A DNA stretch of 64,000 nt from Microvirga soli (GCF_016734765.1 NZ_JAERQE010000013.1:62001-126000); one strand, 5' to 3'; shown: positions 44,326 through 54,447, counted from the stretch's first letter. Numbers and translations are program-made. Notes: generated by a model not told the origin, from the sequence alone.

Positions 44326-45201
44326 ATGACCGCCTCATCCCGTCCCCTTCACGTCGAGGGCCTCCAATCTCTCGCCGAGAATTACGACCTTATCCTTTGC
44401 GATGTCTGGGGCGTGCTGCACAACGGCGTCAAAGCCTATGAGGCTGCGAGCAACGCGCTCACGCGCTTTCGTGCCAAGGGCGGGCGGGTGGTGCTTGTCT
44501 CCAACGCCCCGCGCCCCGGCGCCTCGGTGGGAACGCAGCTCGACGGTTTCCAGGTGCCCCGCTCGGCCTACGACGCCATCGTGACCTCGGGCGATCTGAC
44601 CCGGCTCGCCATCCAGGAGCGCATCGACAAGGTGGTGCACCACATCGGCCCACCCCGCGACATGCCGATCTACAACGGAATCGACGTGCGCTTCGGCTCC
44701 ATCGATGAGGCGGATTACGTGGTCTGCTCCGGCTTCGACAATGACGAGGAGGAGACGGTCGAGGATTACCGCCCGCAGCTCGAGGCCATGCGCCGGCGCA
44801 ATCTGCTGATGGTCTGCGCCAATCCCGATCTTGTGGTCGAGCGCGGCCACATGATCCTGCCCTGCGCCGGCACCATTGCGCTGGCCTACGAGGAGATGGG
44901 CGGCGAGGTCTTCTATGCGGGAAAGCCCCATCGTCCGGTCTATGAGCGAGCTCTCACCGTCGCGTCCGATCTCGCCGGTCATCCGATCCCGAAGGGGAGG
45001 GTGCTGGCGGTCGGCGACGCGATCCGCACCGACATCGCAGGCGCCGTGGGCTTCGGCATCGACGCCCTGATGATCGCCCGCGGCATCCACGCGGAGGAAT
45101 TGGGCCTCCACAAAGGCGATCTCGTCTCGGATCACGTGCAGGATTGGGTGGACCGGCAGCCGGTTCGGCCGATCGCGTTTACGGATATGCTGTCCTGGTA
45201 A
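44326..45201 (+). CDS. HAD-superfamily IIA hydrolase (TIGR01459-type)
   Basis: The 291-residue protein has the nucleophile motif D25-V-W-G-V-L-H-N-G, a substrate-phosphate Ser in VLVSNAPRP, and motif III/IV GKPHRPVYERAL and VGDAIRTDIAGA. This is the NagD-like class IIA layout, usually phosphatases on sugar or nucleotide phosphates. The alphaproteobacterial subfamily commonly lies next to ribF, as here (330 bp away), which may hint at FMN/FAD-related phosphate chemistry. That link is inference. Confidence 0.9.
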   Translation: MTASSRPLHVEGLQSLAENYDLILCDVWGVLHNGVKAYEAASNALTRFRAKGGRVVLVSNAPRPGASVGTQLDGFQVPRSAYDAIVTSGDLTRLAIQERIDKVVHHIGPPRDMPIYNGIDVRFGSIDEADYVVCSGFDNDEEETVEDYRPQLEAMRRRNLLMVCANPDLVVERGHMILPCAGTIALAYEEMGGEVFYAGKPHRPVYERALTVASDLAGHPIPKGRVLAVGDAIRTDIAGAVGFGIDALMIARGIHAEELGLHKGDLVSDHVQDWVDRQPVRPIAFTDMLSW

Positions 45202-45207
45202 GCCCAG

Positions 45208-45387
45208 TTACGGACCATGGTAGCCCGGTCTGGCACCCTTGCATTTCTTCAGCTCGTAGTCCCAAGCACCGCCTGCATCCAAGCAGTAGTCGATCTTCCC
45301 GTGCTCCGTCTGGTCCCAGATGTACAAGGCCAACCACCAGAGCCCAAAGGTTATGAGGACAAGCGCAAAAGCTTTGAGCATGAGCAT
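45208..45387 (-). CDS. Small single-span membrane protein with Cys pair
   Basis: The 59-residue frame has one membrane helix (about 4-24, AFALVLITFGLWWLALYIW) and a C-terminal periplasmic-side tail CLDAGGAWDYELKKCKG, in which two Cys 14 residues apart could form a disulfide. The pattern C-x-D-x-G-G-x-W-x5-7-C recurs in small exported proteins of alphaproteobacteria. The ATG at 45381 is an alternative start. It converges on the HAD gene with a 6-bp gap and is divergent from ribF. Confidence 0.6.
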   Translation of the reverse strand: MLMLKAFALVLITFGLWWLALYIWDQTEHGKIDYCLDAGGAWDYELKKCKGARPGYHGP

Positions 45388-45531
45388 TCCAGAGCGGTTC
45401 GTCGCGGAGATGCAACAATATAGGATCTCTCTTGAAGGCCGTCGAGGCGAACGGGCTTGACCCACAGGGTGCTTTTCGACAGGGTCGCGCGGCACCGACC
45501 AGTTCCAGATGAGTTCCGAGGTTCTCCCCTG

Positions 45532-46476
45532 ATGCCCATTCCCTTCGCGATCTGCCGCGATGGCGAGCCTGTGCCCGAGAGCCTCAAGGGAGCCGTGGCG
45601 GCTATCGGCAATTTCGACGGGGTGCATCGCGGGCACCGGCACCTGCTGACTGTAGCGTTGAACTCCGGACGACCCGCTGCGGTCGTCACCTTCGAGCCGC
45701 ATCCGCGCAGCTTCTTCCAGCCCGACCAGCCGCTGTTTCGCCTGACGCCGGAGCCCGTGAAGCTGGCGATCTTCGCGCGGCTTGGCCTCGCGGGCGTGTT
45801 CCAGAGGCGCTTCGACGGATCGCTTGCCGCGCTCACGGCCGCGGGCTTCGTGGACCTGCTGGCGAAAGACTTGGAACTGTCGGGGGTCGTGATCGGCCAC
45901 GATTTCCATTTCGGCCGGGCGCGCGAGGGCAATCCGGAGCGCATGATGGAGCTGTGCCGGGAGCGGGGGCTCGATTGCCTTGTGGCGCCTGCCATTGTCG
46001 AGGGCACGGAGCCGGTCTCCTCCAGCGCCATCCGGACCGCCCTGGAAGCGGGCGATATTGCTACGGCCAACCGGCTTCTCGGCTATCGCTGGTTCGTCCG
46101 CTCCGAGGTTCGCCACGGCGACAAGCGCGGGCGCGTCCTCGGCTATCCGACGGCCAATATGCGTCTGCCCGACGATTGCCGCCTGCGGCACGGCATCTAT
46201 GCGGTGCGAGCCTCGGTTGGCGGTACACTGGTCGATGGGGTTGCCAGCTTCGGCCGCCGCCCGACCTTCGACAACGGAGCACCTCTGCTCGAAGTGCATC
46301 TCTTCGATTTCGCCGGCGATCTCTACGGGCAGGTTCTGGACGTGGAGTTCATAGGCTGGATCCGCGGCGAGGAGCGGTTCGATGGCATCGAGGCGCTGAT
46401 CGCCCAGATGGATCGGGATTCGGTTGAGGCGAAGAGGATGCTTGCTGAGGATAAGACGGTTTCGATGGTCGGTTGA
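45532..46476 (+). CDS. ribF: Bifunctional riboflavin kinase/FAD synthetase
   Basis: The 314-residue protein starts at the ATG at 45532. The N-terminal adenylyltransferase domain has AIGNFDGVHRGH and VSSSAIRTALEAGD; the C-terminal flavokinase domain has RGRVLGYPTANM and GVASFGRRPTFDN. It converts riboflavin to FMN and FAD. It is usually next to ileS and lspA; here 3.4 kb with three leftward genes lies between. The outer in-frame start at 45457 has no family match. Confidence 0.96.
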   Translation: MPIPFAICRDGEPVPESLKGAVAAIGNFDGVHRGHRHLLTVALNSGRPAAVVTFEPHPRSFFQPDQPLFRLTPEPVKLAIFARLGLAGVFQRRFDGSLAALTAAGFVDLLAKDLELSGVVIGHDFHFGRAREGNPERMMELCRERGLDCLVAPAIVEGTEPVSSSAIRTALEAGDIATANRLLGYRWFVRSEVRHGDKRGRVLGYPTANMRLPDDCRLRHGIYAVRASVGGTLVDGVASFGRRPTFDNGAPLLEVHLFDFAGDLYGQVLDVEFIGWIRGEERFDGIEALIAQMDRDSVEAKRMLAEDKTVSMVG

Positions 46477-46487
46477 AGCTGTGAGGC

Positions 46488-46725
46488 GTCATCCCGGACG
46501 AAGCGCAGCGCAGATCCGGGATCGCCGGACGAGAGTGGCGCGATCAACCCTCTCCCCTTTGCGGGAGAGGGTGCCCTGCGAAGCAGGGGGGAGAGGGGCC
46601 GAGTTCGTTCGATGACTGCCCCTCTCCCGGCTCACTCCGTTCGCCACCCTCTCCCGCAGAGGGGAGAGGGAAATCGCGGCTTGTCCTGAAAGCGATCCCG
46701 GATCGGCTGCGCCGTCCAGGATGAC
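46488..46725. repeat. Composite mosaic repeat, copy 2 (CCTTTGCGGGAGAGGG core)
   Basis: The left arm GTCATCCCGGACGAAGCGC ... GATCCGGGATCGCCGGACGAGAGTGGCGCGA is nearly identical to that at 40818, and the right arm GCGATCCCGGATCGGCTGCGCC ... ATGAC matches too. The core is different: it is of the CCCTCTCCC type found at 38246, with the shared GCTCACTnnGTTCGCCACCCT. It fills the gap between ribF and the DUF3095 gene (convergent). Confidence 0.9.
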
Positions 46726-46731
46726 GATGCT

Positions 46732-47901
46732 TCATACCGCAGGCTTCATCGCCTGCGCGGCCATGGCGTAGCCACCCATGGCGCCGTCGACGAAATGGAT
46801 GTGATCGGCTCGGGTGGGCGAGGGGACGAAGCACGTCATGAGGGCCGCCTCCTGCCGGTGCAGGCCGTGGCGGGCGATGCCATGCTGTTCGGCCTCCGAC
46901 AGCATCGTCTCCAGCCGATCGGCCAACGCAGGCGTGCAGTCGAGCGTCATCCGTAAGCCGTCATCGAACTTGCGAAAATCCGTGTTCTCGACGAGCTGGT
47001 GACGGTAGCGAGCAGGATCGAAGCCGCCGAAAGGCCGACCCGTTCGGAAGATCATGAACGATGCGAGCCGTCCAGCCGCGAGCCGCGCCAGGGGCAGGAG
47101 GCGAAACCCGCCCGTTCTGACCGTCTTGGCCTCAACCCCGAAGCCCTTGAACGGGGATGCGAGCGGAGGCCCTTTATCAGAGAGCGGGCGACCGGCTTCC
47201 TGCCCCTCGGCCAGGGCAAGCACCTCGCCAATGAGCGTGTTGAAAGCCTCCATGTCGGCTTCCGGGGTGGGCAGGACGATCAGGGAGAGAATGACACCGC
47301 GCTCCGGCGTGATCTCGTCGAAGCGGCAGCTCAGGCCCGTCAGGTCGGGCAGAGTGCCCGATGAGGCTGGAGGAATGGCGAAGGCGCCGTTCTTCATCTG
47401 CCGCTCGGCATAGGCGAGGCCGCCTCCCGCGAACATGGCATAGGACACGTCCGGCGAGGCGGCGAACCGGGCAATGCGGACATCGTGGCCCTGAGCCCTG
47501 ATCTCCGAGACCGGCACGAGGGCGATGCGCAGCTCGAAATCGAAGGCGTCCCGCACCCAGGCCGCGACAGCGCTCAACACCTCTCGTGCGATGTCATACT
47601 CGGAAGCCGGCAGGGCGAAGCTCGCGCCGTCGCCGCCAAACACGAAGGGGAATTCGCTTGTGCCGAGCTTGTTGGCCAAAGCCGCGATGACGGCGGCGGC
47701 GGCCGTGTTGACTTCCTTGTAGCGTCCCGCCTGGATGGCCGAGGTGGAGCGGACGATGTCGCTCAGGCCGATCACCCAATCGTCCGGAACGGGCATGTAG
47801 CGCCGAGCATCGGTCAGATCGGAGAAGTGATCGAAGACCGGCAGGCGGGCGTAGAAATCTGCGCCCGTCCTGTCGTCCGTTTCCTGCCGGCTCGGCTCCA
47901 T
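46732..47901 (-). CDS. DUF3095 family protein
   Basis: The 389-residue cytoplasmic protein has the DUF3095 hallmarks FYARLPVFDHFSDLTDARRYMPVPDDWVIGLSDIVRSTSAI at the N-terminus, FVFGGDGASFALP, and a C-terminal YRHQLVENTDFRKFDDGLRMTLDC. The GLSDIVRST-x-AI and FGGDG motifs resemble the metal-binding and substrate loops of class III nucleotide cyclases and GGDEF-like enzymes, but cyclase activity is not shown. It lies 9 bp after msrB, and so last in a catalase-like/msrB/DUF3095 cluster. Confidence 0.85.
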   Translation of the reverse strand: MEPSRQETDDRTGADFYARLPVFDHFSDLTDARRYMPVPDDWVIGLSDIVRSTSAIQAGRYKEVNTAAAAVIAALANKLGTSEFPFVFGGDGASFALPASEYDIAREVLSAVAAWVRDAFDFELRIALVPVSEIRAQGHDVRIARFAASPDVSYAMFAGGGLAYAERQMKNGAFAIPPASSGTLPDLTGLSCRFDEITPERGVILSLIVLPTPEADMEAFNTLIGEVLALAEGQEAGRPLSDKGPPLASPFKGFGVEAKTVRTGGFRLLPLARLAAGRLASFMIFRTGRPFGGFDPARYRHQLVENTDFRKFDDGLRMTLDCTPALADRLETMLSEAEQHGIARHGLHRQEAALMTCFVPSPTRADHIHFVDGAMGGYAMAAQAMKPAV

Positions 47902-47910
47902 GGCGGGGCC

Positions 47911-48414
47911 TTAGCCCGCCACCTCGCCTTCGGGTGCGCCGCGTCCCAGCTCGTCCGGCAGCGGATCGCCCTCGGCCACAAAGCGCATGGAGACCGAGTT
48001 CATGCAGTAGCGCTCACCGGTCGGGGGCGGGCCGTCATTGAAGACGTGGCCGAGATGGCCTTCGCAGCGGGCGCAGCGGATCTCGGTGCGGACCATGCCG
48101 TAGCTGGTGTCGCGCACGAAGGCGACATGCGAGCGGTCGATGGGATCGAAGAAGCTCGGCCAGCCGGTGCCGGATTCGAACTTGGTGCCGGCGTGGAAGA
48201 GCGGAAGCCCGCAGAGGCGGCAGCAATAGGTGCCCTTGTCCTTGGCCTCGTTGAAGACGCCGCAGAAGGGCCGCTCCGTGCCGTGCTCCAGGAGAACGCG
48301 GCGCTCCTCATCGTCGAGATTGTTCACGAGCGTGCGGAACTGTTCGGGGCTGGGCGGTGTGAGGTCGAAACCGGCTGTTGAGCGCTGCTTGTCGTCCACA
48401 GGGGAGTGGGCCAT
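47911..48414 (-). CDS. msrB: Peptide-methionine (R)-S-oxide reductase
   Basis: The 167-residue protein starts at the ATG at 48414. It has the structural zinc cysteines CRLCG and CARCEG, the segment FESGTGWPSFFDPID and the catalytic Cys in RYCMNSVSMRF near the C-terminus. It repairs oxidised methionine using thioredoxin. Position between a catalase-like gene (31 bp) and DUF3095 (9 bp) suggests one oxidative-stress transcript. An upstream in-frame extension is rejected because it runs into the catalase-like gene. Confidence 0.95.
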   Translation of the reverse strand: MAHSPVDDKQRSTAGFDLTPPSPEQFRTLVNNLDDEERRVLLEHGTERPFCGVFNEAKDKGTYCCRLCGLPLFHAGTKFESGTGWPSFFDPIDRSHVAFVRDTSYGMVRTEIRCARCEGHLGHVFNDGPPPTGERYCMNSVSMRFVAEGDPLPDELGRGAPEGEVAG

Positions 48415-48445
48415 GGGTCTTCCTCTTGAATGGTTGGAAGAGCCT

Positions 48446-49558
48446 CTACGCCGGAATTGCATCCAGCGTCTTCGGCTCCTCGATGGCGTGCCCGTTATGG
48501 GCCGCTCTGAACGCCGCAGAGGCTTCATAAGCCTTCCGGCGCAGACGCATGATGACGCCCAGGGGCTGATGCGCGGCAAGGCCATGCCAGGGACTGAAGA
48601 ACAGACCCTCGTCGATGGCAGCCACCTTGTTGTCGCTCCAAGCCTCCTGCGGCGCAACCGTAATGCGACCGACAGGAATATAGGGACTCTGGTCCTCCGG
48701 CCACAAGATCGAGGCATCCTCAACCGGCATGGTTTCGAGATCGGTGCAGAGCTGAACCCGGATCTCCCACTCGCCGCCATACTGACGGAAGAAATCCACC
48801 ACGGCTTCGCGCAGGCCATCCGGCTTGCCGTTGAGATCGACCGGGGCGTCCTTGAGCGCCGTCAGCTCAGCGCTCACCGGCGCAACCGAGACCTTGGCTA
48901 TGTAGTCGCCGTAGCGGATCGGCGCCTGCGAGAAGAAGGTCTCGCCCAGGATATGCGTCTCCGGATGCCCGCCGAGGGACTTCAGCGCGACGCTCTGGCC
49001 GCCGAACGCCTCGATCAGGGTTTCCAGGCCCCGCGAGACCGCCGACACCACCTTCTTGGTGCGGTCGAGCCGGTCGGTGGTCTTTTCGAGAAGCTTGAGA
49101 TTCTGGGCGAACGGTTTTGGCTTTGCCTGAAAGGTCGGCCCATTCACCAGAACGAAATCCTGGGTCGTGCCGCCCTCCGATCCCGGCAGTCGCTCACCCT
49201 CGACCTCAGCCACCTTGATCGCAAGACCGCGCGGGGTGGAGACGCTGTCGTCGAGAATGTCCCCAGGGGTGGTCGAGAGCCTTAAGGCAACCGGGTAGGT
49301 GCTGGCCTTGGCGAACAGGCCTTGGGCAAGAACCGGCGGCAGGTCGGGGAGCACATGCAGCTCGCCCTTGAGGACGCCGTGGCTCTTGGCGTGCACACTG
49401 CGGACGGGACGGCCGTAATCCTCCAGGGTCTTCTCCCGGATCTTCTGCATCGATTCCAGAATGCTCGCTCCGACCTCCGCCTCGTCCGGATGGGGCGTCT
49501 CGACGGAAGGGCTGTAGCGCACGGGCGACTGCGGGGGCGTCAGGCTGGATCGCGGCAA
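48446..49558 (-). CDS. Catalase-family (SrpA-like) heme protein
   Basis: The 370-residue frame begins at TTG 49558, preceded by GGAG. Shorter than monofunctional catalases (about 480+), it keeps the distal His in VRSVHAKSHGVLKGEL (about residue 55), DFVLVNGPTF, and the proximal heme region MRLRRKAYEAS, with R-x3-Y like catalase R-x-F-x-Y. It belongs to the small catalase-like family, which may act as a peroxidase or catalase. The N-terminal part is Pro/Ser-rich without a signal peptide. It heads the cluster with msrB. Confidence 0.85.
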   Translation of the reverse strand: MPRSSLTPPQSPVRYSPSVETPHPDEAEVGASILESMQKIREKTLEDYGRPVRSVHAKSHGVLKGELHVLPDLPPVLAQGLFAKASTYPVALRLSTTPGDILDDSVSTPRGLAIKVAEVEGERLPGSEGGTTQDFVLVNGPTFQAKPKPFAQNLKLLEKTTDRLDRTKKVVSAVSRGLETLIEAFGGQSVALKSLGGHPETHILGETFFSQAPIRYGDYIAKVSVAPVSAELTALKDAPVDLNGKPDGLREAVVDFFRQYGGEWEIRVQLCTDLETMPVEDASILWPEDQSPYIPVGRITVAPQEAWSDNKVAAIDEGLFFSPWHGLAAHQPLGVIMRLRRKAYEASAAFRAAHNGHAIEEPKTLDAIPA

Positions 49559-49882
49559 GGGAGGGCTCCGTCCTTGGGAAGAGGGCCGTCCGGCCCGATG
49601 GGAGCAAGTCGGAACCGTGGCATTGGTTCCTGCCTGCCGGGATCAAGGAACCCTTGCAGGAATCCCATGCGTCCGCGCTTTATTATCCGCCCCGGCGCTG
49701 CTAAAAGGCTCCCCATGCCCATGGTTTCTCAGGTTCTGCCGGCGGCCCGGATAGGCGCGGCGCGAATTATCGGCCCGGCTTTCGCATGACCTGCGAAGGT
49801 CCGGGATCCTAGCCGTTCGCCCTCAAAGAGAAGCCTGATGCGCCCGCCTTGACCCGGGCCACACGAGACCTGATTGATCGTC
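49559..49882. other. 324-bp gap upstream of ileS
   Basis: I see no gene or RNA. An inverted repeat GGAACC-N8-GGTTCC lies at 49611-49630, 53 bp upstream of the catalase-like start codon, and could be its operator. Promoters of the two divergent transcripts must lie here. Confidence 0.55.
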
Positions 49883-52882
49883 ATGACCGATAAGCTAGAC
49901 CGCGCTGCCCGCGACTATTCCGAAACCCTGTTCCTGCCCCAGACCGAGTTTCCCATGCGGGCCGGTCTGCCGCAGCGGGAGCCGCTGCTCCTGCAGCGCT
50001 GGAACGAGAACCGGCTCTATGAGCGTCTGCGCGAGGTCCAGAAGGGCCGTCCGCGCTTTGTGCTGCATGACGGCCCTCCCTATGCCAACGGCAACATCCA
50101 TATCGGCCACGCGCTCAACAAGATCCTGAAGGATCTCGTGGTCCGCTCGCAGGGCATGCTGGGCTTCGACTCCAACTACGTGCCCGGCTGGGACTGCCAC
50201 GGCCTGCCGATCGAGTGGAAGATCGAGGAGGAGTACCGGGCCAAGGGCAAGAACAAGGACGATGTGGACATCGTCGAATTCCGCCGCGAGTGCCGCGCCT
50301 TCGCCGAGAAGTGGATCGACGTGCAGCGCGAGGAGTTCAAGCGCCTCGGTGTCGAGGGCGACTGGACGAACCCGTACCAGACCATGAGCTTCGACGCGGA
50401 AGCGCAGATCGCCCGCGAGATCATCAAGTTCGCGGTGAGCGATCAGCTCTATCGCGGCTCGAAGCCGGTGATGTGGTCCGCGGTCGAGAAGACGGCGCTG
50501 GCCGAGGCCGAGGTCGAGTATCACGAGAAGACCTCCACGACGATCTGGGTGAAGTTCAAGATCACCAACACGCTCGACGGCGATCTCGACGGCGCGTCCG
50601 TGGTGATCTGGACGACCACGCCCTGGACGATCCCGGCCAACCGCGCCATCGCCTATGGCGAGAACATCGCCTACGGCCTCTACGAGGTCACGGAAGCAGC
50701 GGACGACAACTGGGCGAAGGTGGGCGACCGCCTCGTCATCGCCGACAAGCTCGCGGCCGACGTGTTCGCCGCCGCGCGTGTTGCCGGATATGAGCGCGTG
50801 AAGGACGTGCTGCCGGTGATGCTCGAGCGCTGCGCGCACCCGTTCCGTGGTCTTGAAGGCGCGAACGGCTACTGGGATTTCGGCGTGCCGGTGCTGCCGG
50901 CCGATTACGTCACCGACGATGCGGGCACGGGCTTCGTGCACACGGCTCCCGGCCACGGCGCGGATGACTACAATACTTACGTAAAGCATCGCGACGTGTT
51001 CGCCGCCTGCGGCACGAAAGAGGTGCCGCATACGGTCTCGCCGGATTCGTCCTACTTCCCCGACGTGCCGTTCTTCGCGGGCGAGCGCATCTACGACGAC
51101 AAGGGCAAGGATGCGGGCGCCAATGAGGCGGTGATCAAGAAGCTCGTCGAGGTCGGCGCGCTGATCGCGCGCGGGCGCCTCAAGCACCAGTATCCCCATT
51201 CCTGGCGCTCGAAGGGTCCGCTGATCTTCCGTAACACGCCGCAATGGTTCATCTCCATGGACAAGCCGCTCAGCGGCGAGGGCGGCGTTCACCAGGCTGC
51301 GCCTCTGGTCCTTCAGCCGGAGGAGCCCGCCCGCGATACGCTCCGCACCCGCGCGCTCAACGCCATCAAGACCGTCGAGTGGGTGCCGGAATCCGGCGCG
51401 AACCGCATCAACGGCATGATCGAGAACCGTCCTGACTGGGTGGTGTCGCGCCAGCGCGCCTGGGGCGTGCCGATTGCCGTGTTCGTGAAGAAGAACAGCA
51501 ACGAGATCCTCAAGGACGAGCGCGTGAACAACGCCATTGCCGAGGCCTTCGAGAAGGAAGGTGCGGATGCATGGTATGCGGGTGACGGTTCACGCTTCCT
51601 CAAGCCCTTCGGTTATGAGCTGAGCGATTTCGACAAGGTGAACGACATCCTCGACGTGTGGTTCGACTCGGGCTGCACCCATGCCTTCGCGCTGGAGAAG
51701 CGCGAGGACCTGAAGGTGACGCGCAAGGTCGATGGCGGTCCCGATCAGGTCATGTATCTCGAAGGATCGGACCAGCATCGCGGCTGGTTCCACTCCTCGC
51801 TGCTGGAGAGCTGCGGCACGCGCGGTCGCGCGCCTTACGACATCGTTCTGACCCACGGCTTCGTCCTGGACGAGAAGGGTCAGAAGATGTCGAAGTCGCT
51901 CGGCAACGTGGTCGCCCCGCAGAAGGTGATCCAGGATTCGGGCGCCGATATTCTGCGCCTGTGGGTGGCGGCCTCCGACTACTCGGACGATCTGCGCATC
52001 GGCCCGGAGATCCTGAAGACCTTCGTCGAGACCTACCGCAAGCTGCGCAACACGATCCGCTGGATGCTGGGCTCGCTCGCGCATTTCCGCGAAGCTGATA
52101 AGGTTGCTTTCAACGAAATGCCGGAGCTGGAGCGTTTCGTGCTCCACCGCCTTTCTGAGCTCGACGGCGAGATGCGCGAGGCCTACAGCAGCTTCGATTA
52201 CAAGCGGGTGATTGCGCTCCTCAACTCGTTCATGACCACGGACCTGTCGGCATTCTATTTCGACATCCGCAAGGACGCGCTCTACTGCGATCCGATCTCG
52301 AGCAAGGTGCGCAAGAGCGCCCTGACCGTGATCGACCAGACCTTCCGCTGCGTGGCGACGTGGATCGCGCCGATCCTCGCCTTCACGGCAGAGGAAGCGT
52401 GGCTTGAGCGCTATCCAGAGGCCGAGTCGGTGCATCTCGAGACCTTCCCCGACGTGCCGGCGGAATGGCGCGACGAGGCGCTCGCGGAGCGCTGGTCGAA
52501 GGTGCGCCGCGTGCGCCGTGTCGTCACGGGTGCACTCGAGATCGAGCGTGCGCAGAAGCGCATCGGCGCGAGCCTGGAGGCTGCGCCCGTGGTGCACATC
52601 GCGGATGAGAGCCTGCTCCAGGCCGTCCAGGGCCTCGACCTTGCCGAGATCTCGATCACGTCCGGCATCCAGGTGGTGCAGGGCGAGGGGCCGGCTGACG
52701 CTTTCCGCCTCGAGGACGTGAAGGGCGTGGCGGTCGTGCCGGGTCTGGCTCAAGGTCGCAAGTGCGCCCGGTCATGGAAGGTCACCCCGGAGGTGGGCAG
52801 CGATCCGAACTATCCGGACGTGACGCCCCGCGATGCGGCAGCCCTGCGGGAGTGGGACCAGCTCAAGGCGGCGGCGGAATGA
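49883..52882 (+). CDS. ileS: Isoleucyl-tRNA synthetase
   Basis: The 999-residue class I synthetase starts at the ATG at 49883 (TTG at 49874 is an alternative with no better site). It has the HIGH motif at residues 73-76, the KMSKS loop at 668-672, and the editing domain with [10 protein letters not shown]. The C-terminal region contains [10 protein letters not shown] but lacks the paired CxxC zinc motifs of E. coli IleRS. It charges tRNA-Ile and edits valine. It overlaps lspA by 4 bp. Confidence 0.97.
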   Translation: MTDKLDRAARDYSETLFLPQTEFPMRAGLPQREPLLLQRWNENRLYERLREVQKGRPRFVLHDGPPYANGNIHIGHALNKILKDLVVRSQGMLGFDSNYVPGWDCHGLPIEWKIEEEYRAKGKNKDDVDIVEFRRECRAFAEKWIDVQREEFKRLGVEGDWTNPYQTMSFDAEAQIAREIIKFAVSDQLYRGSKPVMWSAVEKTALAEAEVEYHEKTSTTIWVKFKITNTLDGDLDGASVVIWTTTPWTIPANRAIAYGENIAYGLYEVTEAADDNWAKVGDRLVIADKLAADVFAAARVAGYERVKDVLPVMLERCAHPFRGLEGANGYWDFGVPVLPADYVTDDAGTGFVHTAPGHGADDYNTYVKHRDVFAACGTKEVPHTVSPDSSYFPDVPFFAGERIYDDKGKDAGANEAVIKKLVEVGALIARGRLKHQYPHSWRSKGPLIFRNTPQWFISMDKPLSGEGGVHQAAPLVLQPEEPARDTLRTRALNAIKTVEWVPESGANRINGMIENRPDWVVSRQRAWGVPIAVFVKKNSNEILKDERVNNAIAEAFEKEGADAWYAGDGSRFLKPFGYELSDFDKVNDILDVWFDSGCTHAFALEKREDLKVTRKVDGGPDQVMYLEGSDQHRGWFHSSLLESCGTRGRAPYDIVLTHGFVLDEKGQKMSKSLGNVVAPQKVIQDSGADILRLWVAASDYSDDLRIGPEILKTFVETYRKLRNTIRWMLGSLAHFREADKVAFNEMPELERFVLHRLSELDGEMREAYSSFDYKRVIALLNSFMTTDLSAFYFDIRKDALYCDPISSKVRKSALTVIDQTFRCVATWIAPILAFTAEEAWLERYPEAESVHLETFPDVPAEWRDEALAERWSKVRRVRRVVTGALEIERAQKRIGASLEAAPVVHIADESLLQAVQGLDLAEISITSGIQVVQGEGPADAFRLEDVKGVAVVPGLAQGRKCARSWKVTPEVGSDPNYPDVTPRDAAALREWDQLKAAAE

Positions 52883-53502
52883 GCAAGGCGAACGGGACCG
52901 GCGCGCCGCTGCCCGAGGCCGGCGCGACCTCTCAGGCCGGCCCGCAGCGCTCCGGCGCTGCGACGCGTCCGCGCAGCCCGAGGAACCCCGGCAAGAGCCG
53001 CACGGTTCGCAAAGGTCTCTCGGCCGCCGCGATCCTCGGCTTCTCGGCCGCTCTGATCACGCTCGTCCTCGACCAGGCGACCAAGCTCTATACCCTGTTC
53101 GTCTTCGACCTGCCGGTGAAGGAGCCGGTGGAGTTCGCCCCGTTCATCAACCTGATCGTGGTGTGGAACCGGGGCATCTCCTATGGGCTGTTCCAGCAGA
53201 ACTCCGATCTTGGCCGCTGGGTCCTGATCGTGGTGTCGATCCTGGCCGCCATTGGGTTGTCCCTCTGGATCCGCCGCACCACGGCCAAGCTCCTGGCAAC
53301 GTCCCTCGGGCTCATCGTCGGCGGGGCCGTCGGCAATGTCATCGACCGGCTGGCCTATGGGGCCGTGTTCGATTTCATCCAGTTCCACATCGGGTCATGG
53401 TCCTGGTACGTGTTCAACGTGGCGGATGCGGCCATCGTTGCGGGGGTGGTCGGTTTGCTCTATGACTCCTTCGTCCTGGAAGGGCGTCGGGCGAAGAAAT
53501 GA
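52879..53502 (+). CDS. lspA: Lipoprotein signal peptidase II
   Basis: The 207-residue protein starts at the ATG at 52879, inside the ileS stop (ATGA). The catalytic aspartates are D156 (in NVIDRLAYG) and D183 (in NVADAAI), spaced 27 as in E. coli D114/D141. Four helices are expected from about 45 on. The first 45 residues are a Gly/Pro/Arg-rich extension, longer than in most family members. It removes the signal peptide of lipidated prolipoproteins. Confidence 0.94.
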   Translation: MSKANGTGAPLPEAGATSQAGPQRSGAATRPRSPRNPGKSRTVRKGLSAAAILGFSAALITLVLDQATKLYTLFVFDLPVKEPVEFAPFINLIVVWNRGISYGLFQQNSDLGRWVLIVVSILAAIGLSLWIRRTTAKLLATSLGLIVGGAVGNVIDRLAYGAVFDFIQFHIGSWSWYVFNVADAAIVAGVVGLLYDSFVLEGRRAKK

Positions 53503-53575
53503 TATTCTGCAGCGCCCGGCTGCCATATGTTCGCCTGAATGAGCGATCAGGCCTTCCGGCCACAACGAGAAACCA

Positions 53576-54232
53576 ATGGTGGGTGCCATGAAGGGAATGA
53601 AAATCGTAGGGTGCGCGGGGGCTCTGGCGCTTCTGGTCGCCGCTACCGGCGCTTCGGCGCAGGAGGGCGAAGGCATGAAGAGCATTCTTGGCGCCATCGG
53701 CATCATTCCCAAGGAGAAGGCGCCCATCGTCTATAACGAGCGTGCTCCTCTCGTGCTCCCGCCGAAGCTGGACCTGCCCGCGCCGGCCCCAGGCGGCGGT
53801 GCCGAGGCGCGCAACGGCAACTGGCCCAACGACCCCGACGTGGCAGCACGCCGCAAGGCGGCGGCCGAGGCCCGGACGCCCTGGACCAGCTCGGAAGCCT
53901 ACAAGCTCAATGAAGGCCGCCGTCTCTCCGTCGAGGAGATGCGCGCCGGACGCAACCCGAATAACATCGCCACGGCTGCACCCGCTCGCTCCGGCGCACA
54001 GGCCGATATGAGCCGCATGACCCCGGACGAGCTTCGCTCCTTCTCGATGAAGGACGATGACGTGAAGCTTCAGGGTGACGGTTTGGAGCGCCGCTATCTC
54101 AGCGATCCTCCCGGAACGCTCCTCAAGGCCCAGGGTGGCGGCAAGCTCAAGGCTTCCGCCGATCCGGTGATCAACGGCGATCCCGAGGGACCACAGGCCT
54201 TCATCCGCCAGCAGCAAGAGCGCAGGCGATAG
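53576..54232 (+). CDS. DUF3035-type exported protein, lspA neighbour
   Basis: The 218-residue frame starts at the ATG at 53576; the ATG at 53588 (MKGMKIVGC) is an equally good start. A signal peptide (IVGCAGALALLVAATGASAQ) is cleaved after ASA. The sequence is low-complexity and Pro/Ala/Arg-rich, with APLVLPPKLDLPAP. A Cys precedes the hydrophobic stretch, so it is not a lipobox. The family (linked to BamF in Caulobacter) is placed after lspA in alphaproteobacteria. A role in outer-membrane assembly is possible but not shown by this sequence. Confidence 0.7.
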   Translation: MVGAMKGMKIVGCAGALALLVAATGASAQEGEGMKSILGAIGIIPKEKAPIVYNERAPLVLPPKLDLPAPAPGGGAEARNGNWPNDPDVAARRKAAAEARTPWTSSEAYKLNEGRRLSVEEMRAGRNPNNIATAAPARSGAQADMSRMTPDELRSFSMKDDDVKLQGDGLERRYLSDPPGTLLKAQGGGKLKASADPVINGDPEGPQAFIRQQQERRR

Positions 54233-54250
54233 CCACTCACTCTTCTCTCT

Positions 54251-54287
54251 TTTTCAGGCGAACGGGTTCCCCCGCTTCGCCTGAAAA
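54251..54287. other. Inverted repeat downstream of DUF3035 gene
   Basis: TTTTCAGGCGAA (54251-54262) pairs with TTCGCCTGAAAA (54276-54287), with inner CGGG/CCCG. It is a stable hairpin in the gap before the M16 gene. The T-run is on its left and an A-run on its right, opposite to a normal terminator, so its role is uncertain. Confidence 0.6.
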
Positions 54288-54447
54288 CGTTATGGGGTCC
54301 TGAAAAGGCCAAGCCTGGTTTCCCCTTTCCGTGCGAACTGTCTCCCCACCGGAAAGTTTCGCGGCCTCGCTTGCGTACCCCCTCAATTTGACTATTCCCG
54401 TAGGTCTATCCTGCGAAACGATTTGATGTCGCCAAGGTTGAAACGTC

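Noticed and set aside
53576-53660. Lipobox (IVGC) in the DUF3035 protein
   Set aside because: The Cys precedes the hydrophobic stretch; in a lipoprotein it must follow it, so signal peptidase I cleavage after ASA is more likely.
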